Shown one piece after another: positions 21,925 through 32,900 of a stretch of DNA of 64,000 nt. The notes below the pieces were generated by a model. The model saw only the letters and a list, made by a program, of their open reading frames with translations. It made no database searches and was not told the DNA's origin. Numbering within the stretch: position 1 is the first letter of the stretch; the number at the start of each line of letters is the position of its first letter. Source of the stretch: Perkinsus olseni (Eukaryota > Perkinsozoa > Perkinsida > Perkinsidae); NCBI GenBank assembly GCA_013115135.1, contig JABANP010000097.1, positions 62,001 to 126,000 on the forward strand, read 5' to 3'. The translations under genes and the position numbers were made by a program.

Positions 21925-24146
21925 ATGGCTACTCAATCCTCTGCAACTACTGATGATGATGATTTAATACCCAATAGGGCGGCGACTACTAGTCGTGGTG
22001 CTGTTGATAATAATAACTGTGAAGAATGGACTGTAACTTCTACTACTAAAGGGGATGACCGCTATGATACCTCTTCCACCTCACCCAAGCACAACAAGGG
22101 CAAATGTGCTGCCTTCAACTACTGGTGTTGTATGATATTCTGTTGCCGACCACCACATGAGATGAGTGATGAAGAAAGGATTGAATGGGAGAAGAAGAGT
22201 TTCTGGGATAAATACAAAGGAGCGTTCTTCTGCTTTATTCGTTACTTTATTATGTTCCTTATTGGTATTGGTATCGGTATTGGTATATTCTTCCTTGTCC
22301 TCTATTGTATGGGTATTATTGGTGGATCATCTAATAACAATAGCAGTTCAAATACTATTGATCTTGGTGAACTACAATACCCGACTGTAGTACCTGGTTA
22401 TACCAATTTGAGTATTACTATCAGTCCTGTTGCAGCAGCATTAACCTACAATCCAAAGGATTATCTTATTGAAACCCAAGTTGCCTCTGGTAGTGGTGGA
22501 CGACGTCTCCGACCTCAGTCTGATGGACCATGGACTGTAGCAATGGAGGTACCATATGATAAGGACCATGCAACTACTGCTACTATAACCGGTCTTACTG
22601 CTGGTGAACAGCTACTTATCCGTTATAAGATTGAAATGGAGGATGGTCGTGTTAGTAGCCCATCAGTTGCTGTTATGGAGGGCACGAAGGCTCCTACTGC
22701 CCCAAGTATCCCTGGTAATAATAGAGTCATCATCATAATCATCACATAATCTCCTATTATCTCGTCTTATCATATTTCCTTCATCAGGTTTGACAGCATC
22801 TGATACGACTGATAGCAGCGTATCCGTGAGTATTATACCACCCACTGCCGATAACGGTGCGGATATAACTGGATATATCATACAACATGCATTAGTCAGT
22901 AGTACTGATAATAATACTACACCCGATAATTGGACTAAGGCTGCTGAGTTATCTCAGGATGATGCTTCTAAGGTGAGTTGCCGTCCTTTAGTGTCATCGC
23001 GAAAGCTGTGTTCTGTTTGTCGTCGTCAGCCCTACACAGTTGATGGTCTATCTTCCGGTCAAGCTGTTGTTCTTCGTGTATCGGCTGAGAACTCCGTCGG
23101 TGATAGCGACTACAGCAAACCCTACTCGATGGTCACAGACGAGGCTGATGCATCAGCTCCTGATAAGGTTGGTATTCCTCAACCATTCACTGATTATTCA
23201 TATGTTGTTGTCGTAGGTATCAGACTTCGCCGTTCAATCGACCACGTCTAACACGGCAACGCTGAATTGGACAGCTCCAGCTGACAATGGTGCTATGATA
23301 CTTCGGTACATCATCAGTGATGATGATGATAAGACGTATACAGTTGATGGTCATGATACATCTTATACTGTAACGGGACTTAGTCGTGGTAGTGATTATA
23401 CATTCTATATTATTGCTAAAAACTCTAAAGGGGATAGTCCAAAATCAGATGGTGTATCAACTAAGACAACTGAGAGTTGTGATGCTGATCCACCAAGTAA
23501 TGTTATGAGACAGACACCATTCTCTGATGGTCTAAGTGTGAGTTGGAGTAAAGCCAGCAACCCTGAATGTGATCTACCAGTCACTGCTTACCGTGTTATT
23601 GATGATGATGGTAATGAACTTTGTCAACCAGCCACTGATGGTGCTCTATGGTGTGATGTTACCGCCCTTAAACCAAGTACATCATATAATATCAGAGTCC
23701 AGGCTAAGAACTCTGCCGGATGGTCTAAGAAATCCTCCTCATCCGTCAAGATGTCTACTATCGCTAGTGGTAAGTGTGCTACTAGGGACCAGATTCGATG
23801 GTGGGTAACTACTACTAACCCGACCTACAGTTCCATGGATTTCACTCGCTCTGTCACTAAGTGTGGTGTGAAAGGTCTAGGGAATCCCGATAAGGTCGCT
23901 AGTTGCATTGTTGATTACACCAAAGACCCGTCTAAGACTCCCTTCGACCTTCCACCTATTACGGATGACTGCTCCATGTGTTACGGCATCAACGGCCAGT
24001 GTGCGATGAAGAAGTGCAGCTTCCCTTGCGGTCTTGGATCCAAGGTTACCTCTCCCGAGTGTCTACAGTGCAATAATGACAACTGTGAGCCAGAGTTCTA
24101 CTCATGTGCTGGCCTCTATCCAGACATTGCTCCTCCTCCACCTTAA
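21925..24146 (+). CDS. Single-pass membrane protein with FN3-like repeats, array copy 3
   Basis: Exons 21925-22714, 22788-22972, 23030-23167, 23217-24146; 680 residues. Same plan as copies 1 and 2, but the Cys-rich tail diverges from about 23823 onward (FTRSVTKCGVKGLGNPDKVA, ending YPDIAPPPP) while all Cys positions are kept. Intron 2 (57 nt, no stop) is a chimera: its 5' half matches copy 4 (GTGAGTTGCCGTCC...) and its 3' half matches copies 1 and 2 (...TTTGTCGTCGTCAG). This marks a conversion-tract edge inside the gene. Likely a functional surface protein with a variant tail. Confidence 0.8.
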
Positions 24147-24975
24147 CCCTGATGATGAGGACCACGAGTCCAGGTCAGTCTCTCTGTTTACCACCTCCGA
24201 GCACCGATTTGTATGTTCGGATCTTGTTGCTGGATGATCATCTTTTCTCGTATATCCTGGTGGCACTGTTTCTTCAACAATGTGTTTCGGAGGACTTCGG
24301 CGACTTTCTAATGATCACCATCGATGTTGGTCATCTCTCGGAAATGCTTTAACAATTACCTCGCGCGGCACGTGTTCGTTCCAGCAGCGACCATTCTCTG
24401 GCCCTTTGCATCCTATTCTTTTGCGTCGTTAATGCCATCGCTCTTCTCAGCGTTTGTAGGGAAACAATTTTCAAAACTGTTGGTTGTTGAGTTCATGACT
24501 CAGAAAACGCGCGTGTTTGGTGGTATAGTTCGAGTCGAAGTTTGAGCGCTCGGAAATTCCCACAGAATAGCATTCCTCCCGGATGGGCCAACCTGGCGAC
24601 TATGAGGTGAAGTCGGTGTAACCGATTCAGCGGGCGATGAGCCTCGGGCGCTGCCATGGAAGGACTTAGTGCGTCGAGTTCTAATTACTCCTCTACCCTT
24701 GGTACAAGTTCACGCCTCACGTTCTCCCGCGAATAACTGCGATTATATGAGCAACAAGTGAAACGTTTATCAATCTCAACCAACCAAACAACCACTTCAT
24801 GGACGACCGCGCATTGACGCGTCCGAGCGGTCTCTCCGAGGTGCCAAGTACACTGAATGGAGCGCGGACGCTTATGGTAAGGTGACAAATCGCTCACGTA
24901 GGCGTGCGGACGACAGCGCCCGAGAAAACGCTTTCCAACCGTTATTTGATCTTTCCGGTTAACTTGCCTCAGTAC
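24147..24975. other. Degenerate 3' spacer of unit 3 and upstream region of the secreted-protein gene
   Basis: To about 24500 this is a decayed copy of the spacer seen after copies 1 and 2. From 24500 the composition changes and matches nothing else in the window. An open frame begins at 24904 upstream of the chosen start of the next gene. No separate gene is supported. Confidence 0.4.
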
Positions 24976-25719
24976 ATGAACCACTTGGGGTTGATCCTCC
25001 TCGGATACAGTGTGTTCTGTCACGCTGGTGATTTGGAAGGTGTCGAATGGTTGTATGGTAAGGGCCTTAGTGGTAACCGGTACTATTTGTTACCGGAGTC
25101 CAACGGACCAAACCCGGTTGTCCGGATTAAGAATACTGGTAAGAAAGCAGGTCCTTTCACCGACATTTTCCGTTATCTGGCTGGATATGCGAAAAAGCCG
25201 AAAGACACTGTAAGATACGCCACGGTTTATGCAGTTTCGGAGGACAGCCGCCAAACGAGCTATACAGTGGCCGTCAATAGCCACTTGGGGCGTCCGCCAT
25301 GCTTCTCGGAGGTGGATTTCATCGCCGATGATAATGATGTTCTCAAGGAAATCAATCATATTGGCCTAAACGGCGGCTTCCAGCTCCTTAAAGCTGGTCA
25401 CGACCCTCATCTTGCCGGACGTTACTTCGGTGCAATGGACTCCGAGCGCAAGGTCGAACTCGAAATTGAGGGTGGTGTACCAGTAAACGCATCACTCACT
25501 GGAATCAATAGCACTTCGTTGTCGTTTATGCCGGTCGATACTCTATTTGTCTATGCCGAATTGGACGATCCTGAGAAAAACAACTTGGTCCTCCCTCTTC
25601 GCGGAGCCGGTGAGTCTAATCTTCGTGGCAACAAGCGTATCTTCTGTTCGAACCTGGCTGAATGGAACTCTGCTGTCGTCCGTAAAACCAGCAGATTCGA
25701 CGTCATAATGACCGAGTAA
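24976..25719 (+). CDS. Secreted hypothetical protein
   Basis: Start at 24976 gives a signal peptide (MNHLGLILLGYSVFCHA, cleavage likely before GDLEG) and a 247-residue protein. The frame is open further upstream to 24904, but that extension (RTTAPEKTLSNRYLIFPVNL) would bury the signal. The mature part is beta-rich with charged loops, no transmembrane span and few Cys. No domain is recognised; it might be one of the lineage-specific secreted proteins of a parasite, which is a guess. No intron is evident. Higher GC and different codon choice from the FN3 array beside it. Confidence 0.6.
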   Translation: MNHLGLILLGYSVFCHAGDLEGVEWLYGKGLSGNRYYLLPESNGPNPVVRIKNTGKKAGPFTDIFRYLAGYAKKPKDTVRYATVYAVSEDSRQTSYTVAVNSHLGRPPCFSEVDFIADDNDVLKEINHIGLNGGFQLLKAGHDPHLAGRYFGAMDSERKVELEIEGGVPVNASLTGINSTSLSFMPVDTLFVYAELDDPEKNNLVLPLRGAGESNLRGNKRIFCSNLAEWNSAVVRKTSRFDVIMTE

Positions 25720-26928
25720 AAAGATCGAAAGTGAGGGAGACTATTTTCCATATCGTTGTTGTATGACCACCACTAACAAAACAGATGTCAAACGCTCTTT
25801 GATTCGAAGCTGTAATTGCTGTCGCATGTGACCGATGTTTATCCGGAGAATGAATCATTGAGTGGACAGTTAACAAGTGTACGTGAGGCTTCCGATGATA
25901 ATTTCAGTGCCTCGTCTGAGGAGGGTCGTCACTACGGAAAGCAATCTCATTCGTCGTCCGGTTTCGGGGGAAACTGCATCACGAATCAGGCTGAGCCTCA
26001 TCTCCCCATTGTAGCCTAGCTGGGCGTCGCTATGCCCGGTGGATAGCGCTCGTACCGTCTTAATGTAGCGTATCGTGCCGTGGCTTCCGGAATGGGGAGT
26101 ATTAATTGAGCGTTTATTTCCAGCAGAATAACCTCTAGTGAGTCACGCACCGCTATGGACGCTGTAAAATAAGTAGAACTTATTAGCTTCCGTGCTGTAA
26201 AGTGGGCGCCCGCCTCTCTGCCTGGTAAGAGACAAGCGTTTCAAACTCTTCCGACACTGAGAACTCTCTTCTGGAATCCAGACTCAGGGCTGTTTCTCCG
26301 AAGGAGAATTCACCTGTTGCTTGAGGATTGAGTTGCCCAGCGTACTGCTGGAGATGAAGAGTGCTCGCATCTCCAGCCCAGTCGATGTAGCTGCCTCAAT
26401 GGAAGATATCTTCCCATTTCATTAACACGGCACCACAGCACGTTCATGCCCCTAGTCGTCGACCATCTGCAGTTCTCGGCATACCCGCCCACGGCGAAGG
26501 ATCCCAAGGATGATGAGCCAGTGGGTTCTATCCTCACAGCGCCACAAGCACTTAGCAACAAATGGCTATTGTTTCCTGTGAGTGAATGGTCACGTCATGA
26601 TCGGCTGCAAGGACATGGGGTGCCGATGCATCGAAGCAGTGAGAGAAGCCACAGTTACTAGGTCGGTACTTCGTTCCACCCGCACTTGTGCTATTATCTA
26701 TCTCGACCAGGCTCTGTACCCGGTCATCCACACGAAATATATCGGGCATGGCACCCAAGTGTGAGTACGAGGGTACTAAAGTCTAACCTCCTTATCAAAG
26801 GTGTGCCGGTTGTATACCCAGCTCGTGTCCGAGTTCGGGTGGAGGCGAAGGCAACAACTGGTTTGTTGAACCCAACGCTCGAAGGAAAAATAATCATCAT
26901 TATAAATGACTCTTATTAAAAACTTCTT
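25720..26928. other. Region with gene fragments only
   Basis: Between the secreted protein and the end of the carboxylase gene (opposite strand). Plus-strand 26446-26580 encodes DEPVGSILTAPQ then LSNKWLLFPV, followed by a donor-like GTGAGTG; LSNKWLLFPV resembles LSNRYLIFPV encoded at 24904-24975. Plus-strand 26686-26919 also stays open. These may be exons of a small plus-strand gene or a decayed relative of the secreted-protein gene, but no consistent join was found. Confidence 0.3.
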
Positions 26929-29900
26929 TCACATGCGGAAGACACCAAAGTTATTCCCTTCGGAGCTTCCCTTCTGTTTTTCAAGTTTCCGTTCACACAG
27001 TGATAAACACATTGCGAGGACCTGATAGGTTGACGGTGATGATGATTTACCGCTACAGGCCGTTACTTTCCGAGTGTCCCGAGGATCAATAACACCATCA
27101 TCCCAAATCCTAGCGGTACTGTAATAGCATGAGGATTCCGCCAGATACTTCTTGGTAACCTGAGTCGACGAGATTCGATAATACAGGTACTTCATTCGCC
27201 CTACAGCATCCTGCATAGCTTTTAATGTCTTGGGATCTTTCTTACCGCTCACCGTAGTGAGGACCTGATCGCAGCGATGGGAGAACAGAGTTACAGCGCA
27301 ACTTACGTGTGCAGCCTGCGCAGCGCCCATCACTGAAATCTGAGCGTTGGGCCACATGAATAAAAACTCGGGGTCATAGGCTCGCCCTGAACATAACAGA
27401 GCTAGAGGATCGCCGCTAGGTGTTAGCTCACCCGCCATCGCGTAATTGCCAGCCCCGTGTGAGCCGCCTATTATTATGGTTATCTTCGGTACTGTAAGGC
27501 AAGAGACAGCTCGAACCTGAGCATCTCTCGGTGAGGGTTCGCGGCTCGACTGCAGATTATGACCATCTTAGCACCATCCTTTGTGATGCCTTGACGCTCG
27601 TAATTTTTGCCAACCATAAAGCCGGCTATGTTTTGAAGGAATACCTGTCATAGCGGACGAGGCTGATGACAGGGTTGCTCCTTAGGGAGGCCTCACCACA
27701 GGCATCCTGCGCTGTTCGCAGATCATGAGGAAATGCGTGGCTTTCAAAGCGGCTTGTGAGGTAAGAGGGCCTCCTAGATGGTTGGCCAGGAAACCTAATG
27801 AGCGAGTGAACTCGGTTGCTACGGCTGTGACATGACCACACTGATACGGCAACTGCCGGAGCTCATCAGGTAACAGAGGTAGAGGGCTTATTCGCGTCCG
27901 ATATTATTTCGACATGGGTTTTGACATTGTCTCCTAGCTCATGTTCATCAAGAGGAAGCAGCACTTCAGTGGCCTCCCGCGATGTCAAGGAGATCTCTCT
28001 TCGGTCTGCCTTTCCGCGAGAGGCATCCCTCAAGCCTTCGCGACTAAATTAGACCGATCTCAATGTACGAACCCTGACTGCTGCCGCGGCTGTTGACTAT
28101 TGAGGCGACCGCTGCGCATTCTCCCGTTATGAAGCACTCACCAGTAAGTGGTCCACCGCACACCCGTCCCATGCCGCACACTAGCGTCGTACCGAAGCGT
28201 GGCTTGAACTCGTGGAACCTGAGGCAATGACGACATGGAAGCTGGTAGGAGCCCGGTGGCAGTCGCCCACCTGCTGCCATCCAAGATTCTCACTAACACT
28301 TCGTAGGCGTTGATGGTGGCTAGAACTGTTCCAGCAGTTGCCCCAGCAGCAGGAGCAGGGACCACACAAAGCATAGTCGAGGGCGATACGAGAGGAGGGG
28401 TCCAGCCAAGGTGTGGGGGTTCTGAAGTCGCCAGCGTCGATTGTGCAGTGAGTAAGGCTGCAACGAACCTGTGCTGGTTGTTGGCAGCCTAGCAGGGGTG
28501 AGGGTGTCTCCCATTGTGTGGGTATCTACCATCCCTCTGAGGATCTTGATGGCACTTTTCTCATCGGACGCCATCTGCTCATCGGAGGGGTTGCAGAGGG
28601 CAGGACCCCGCATACTTTACATTATCAGCTACTCCCGATACTGTGGTGTGCATCTCAGCACCGCCGAGCTCCTGTGGGCCAACCTAAGGGTGATCACCAC
28701 TGTGAGGATGATAATGACCACAAGCCCTGCTCACTTCCTCTCCAGTGGCTGCCTTGACCAGAGGAGGGCCTGCGAGGTAGATTGTACCTTGTTCCTTCAC
28801 CATTATCATCTCGTCGCACATAGCCGGTATGTAGGCACCTTCAATGACGACGAGAATGTCGTGAAAACATTGAGTTTATCCATGGCCCCGTTGCCGACCT
28901 CCAGCGGTGCTCATACCGCACACGCATGCCAACTGCGGTATGCCCATGCTTGACATTCTAGCTTGGTTACAGAAACCCCTGCCACCGGTCTCAGGGAAGA
29001 CCTCCGCTTGAAGGGGCAAGAAGGCACCACCGGAATCGACGAAATAGATGCAGGGCAAATGCAGCGATCTGTGAGAAACCATGATCCGCCGCCGGCAGCG
29101 GCAGCACCTTGCACCCACTCAGCTATGTGTTGAGCCCTCAAGTTCTTCTTGACACCAATAGGGAACATAGTCCCTCCCTTAATGGTACTCTCATTGCTGA
29201 TGATTAAACATTCCACGCCATGGACTACACCAATGCCAATGACTATCGCTCCCTTATGTACCTGGTGAGCAGTGAGGGGGGCAGCTCCAACCCACCTCCC
29301 TACTACTACCGTCTTGTCATACATACCATAGGCCGCCAGAGCGCTTAGTTCCAAGAACGCCGTACCGTGGTCACTGAGGTGGGGAGCATACCACTGTGAT
29401 GAGGGGTTGGCAGCAGCAGCAGCCCTCACATGAGTAGCTCTATACGCTCCCTTGCAAGGAGCTTCCCTCTACTCCTATGCAGCTGCACTGCCTTCTCGCT
29501 GCCACCCTGAAGGGGTCCCCCGTGATAGACCTTCGCCCCAACAACACCATTACATCAGCGACTTCGGCCAACTTTTGGTGTAGAGCTTTGCAGACACCTT
29601 CCATATGCGCGGTATTCCGCTTGCCTGCCGCTGACTCAGATGATAGTTTGGACGTGAGTACTCCTGCGATGGTCTTCTTATGACCTAAGGACCTTCCCTC
29701 AGCTCGCGTCCGAGTGCTCGTCTCCTACTTTTCCCCTTGGCACCGCTCTCACGATCGATGAGAGCCACTTCCTTATACCACATGCTGGTCGGGCCTCTAC
29801 CCCCTCCCACAGCCCCTGCCGAGGAAGGCCGTCAATGCGACCTCGATAGGAATGGTTCACTACCAACGGCAAGAGCCCGGGGCACTTGGTGCGATTCGAT

Positions 29901-32900
29901 GGCTTCCTCCTCCTCTTGCGAGCGTTGTGCAGTAGCAGTGGATGCAGCAGAGATGGTAACAAGGGTTTGATCTTCCCCGACTTGATCACCCTTATTGACA
30001 TTCACGCTGATAACCTCTCCTCCCGAGGGAGCCGCTATCTGCAGTGCAAGTTTCAACCAGCAAAGCCTCGCGTTCTTCATTACTTCTGTCTGAGTTTTCA
30101 TGCTTTCCAGCACCGCAACGACGTCCTCATCAGCGACCTTGTCACCAACCTTTACTTTGACATCGTAAACAACACCTATTCGCCAGTGCCATCACCCTTC
30201 TACGATGAGGATGCCTCCCTCCTACCCGCCATAGGGGCGCAGATCGCTACTTCTTCCACCGTTGATTTTTCCTTTGGTTTATCTTCTTTCGGTTTGCCCG
30301 ACATGTACTCAGACAGGAATGACGTGTAAACGTCTTCCTAAAAGTGACGGTCCCCATCACCGCCCTCGTTTGCGTTCTGTCTAACCTGCTTCTTTGCGAA
30401 AACTGGATGCGTGAGGATTTCAATTAGCCTGGGGACGTTGGTCCGCATGCCAGGGCCTTCAAGGACCATGGCCTGAGCACACCTCGGTAGATGTGATAAG
30501 AGCAGGCAGCCGCCGCTTTCACCTTCAACCCGTTGACGAGGCACTCGAGTGTCTCCGCCCAGTCCTTCCCGACTCCGATGACTTTAACCAGAAGAGGATC
30601 GAACTCCAAGCTCAACCTATGCGACATGAGAAAAATACCCCCACTGGGATTCGAACCCAGGACCTTCCGGATGAAAATTCGACTGCTCCGAGATTTGATC
30701 CGGCTAACTAACGAGACTATGTCGATGTCTTGAATTGGATACTAACTCCGCATACGACAATCAATGACGACGAGTTTCCCGCCGAAAATGAATATCGACT
30801 GCGGATGGAGCGGTATGATGAGTATGGCCGCCCCCATAGCTTGCGCATGCGTGCAAAAATAGCGAAGCCCGCCATTACTACTTTTGCCCCTCTACCACAC
30901 CGTAATCAACTCGAAGGCCGGGGATATCCTGTGGTATGGAGAATCTGAGTGACAGACGACTATTGAATGCCCTCTAGGGGAGAGTGATCCACCGAAACGA
31001 TGCGATTGCCATTTCTGTGTCGCGCTAAGGCCGATGCTGTCCCCTCTCGCCCTGCATCCGATGACGCGTAGGGGAGGAGTGGCTAGATTCGTGTGAACAA
31101 CTCGAGGCATAGAATAGACGCAGGCAGATTGTTGCCTTTCCCAATAACGCTGCTGAAGTTTCCTTTTGCGCATAACAATGAACAATCCGTTGGAGACAGG
31201 AGAAGGAGGTGGGCTCCAGAAGATTCGCTCCGCCACCTCTACAGCCTCTGATAGAGGAGGGCGATGACAACGACTTCTCGGTTGAGGATAATTCCTCCCC
31301 GAAAGCGGTGCTGAGGGAGGCCTTCACCGATGAGAGCACTCCCAAACCAGATAGTTATGAGAAACGCGGCAAGTGTGCTGCCTTCAACTACTGGTGTTGT
31401 ATGATATTCTGTTGCCGACCACCACATGAGATGAGTGATGAAGAAAGGATTGAATGGGAGAAGAAGAGTTTCTGGGATAAATACAAAGGAGCGTTCTTCT
31501 GCTTTATTCGTTACTTTATTATGTTCCTTATTGGTATTGGTATCGGTATTGGTATATTCTTCCTTGTACTCTATTGTATGGGTATTATTGGTGGATCATC
31601 GAATAACAATAGCAGTTCAAATACTATTGATCTTGGTGAACTACAATACCCTACTGTAGTACCTGGTTATACCAATTTGAGTATTACTATCAGTCCTGTT
31701 GCAGCAGCATTAACCTACAATCCAAAGGATTATCTTATTGAAACCCAAGTTGCCTCTGGTAGTGGTGGACGACGTCTCCGACCTCAGTCTGATGGACCAT
31801 GGACTGTAGCAATGGAGGTACCATATGATAAGGACCATGCAACTACTGCTACTATAACCGGTCTTACTGCTGGTGAACAGCTACTTATCCGTTATAAGAT
31901 TGAAATGGAGGATGGTCGTGTTAGTAGCCCATCAGTTGCTGTTATGGAGGGCACGAAGGCTCCTACTGCCCCAAGTATCCCTGGTAATAATCATAATCAT
32001 CACATAATCTCCTATTATCTAGTCTTATCATATTTCCTTCGTCAGGTTTGACAGCATCTGATACGACTGATAGCAGCGTATCCGTGAGTATTATACCACC
32101 CACTGCCGATAACGGTGCGGATATAACTGGATATATCATACAACATGCATTAGTCAGTAGTACTACACCCGATAATTGGATTAAGGCTGAGATATCACAG
32201 GATGATGCTTCTAAGGTGAGTTGCCGTCCTTTAGTGTCATCGTGATGACTGTCCCTTTCAGCCATACACTGTGGATGGTCTGGACTCGGGTGATAAGGTT
32301 GTCTTCGAGATATCCGCTGAGAACAGCGCTGGATCTAGCCCTTTCGGCAAGCCCTACAGTATGACTACTGATGATGCTGATGCCTCGGCACCCGATCAGG
32401 TAAGGTGACTCGGGGTGGTGGGAAAAATGTGTTATAGTACTCTGTAGGTCACTGGCTTGGCTGCTAATGGTAGCACCTCTAACTCTGTGAAGTTGGTGTG
32501 GACAGCTCCAGCTGACAATGGTGCTATGATACTTCGATATATCATCAGTGATGATGATGATAAGACGTATACAGTTGATGGTCATGATACATCTTATACT
32601 GTAACGGGACTTAGTCGTGGTAGTGATTATACATTCTACATTATTGCTAAAAACTCTAAAGGGGATAGTCCAAAATCAGATGGTGTATCAACTAAGACAA
32701 CTGAGAGTTGTGATGCCGATCCACCAAGTAATGTTATGAGACAGACACCATTCTCTGATGGTCTAAGTGTGAGTTGGAGTAAAGCCAGCAATCCTGAATG
32801 TGATCTACCAGTCACTGCTTACCGTGTTATTGATGATGATGGTAATGAACTTTGTCAACCAGCCACTGATGGTGCTCTATGGTGTGATGTTACCGCCCTT

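Larger units (their letters stand above)
16339..24500 (+). repeat. Tandem array of three ~2.75 kb units, one FN3 gene each
   Basis: Unit 1 about 16339-19092, unit 2 19093-21848, unit 3 21849-24500. Start codons are 2754 and 2756 bp apart. Identity is near complete over promoter, exons, introns and intergenic spacer between units 1 and 2. Unit 3 diverges in the last coding part and in the 3' spacer, as expected for the outermost unit. A fourth, dispersed gene copy (31209-33381) shares only internal coding blocks, not the promoter or spacer. This pattern points to unequal crossing-over plus gene conversion. Confidence 0.9.

Noticed and set aside
30640..30760. A functional tRNA gene on the minus strand
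   Set aside because: T-arm and 3' acceptor strand are perfect, but the complementary 5' strand and a paired anticodon stem are missing.
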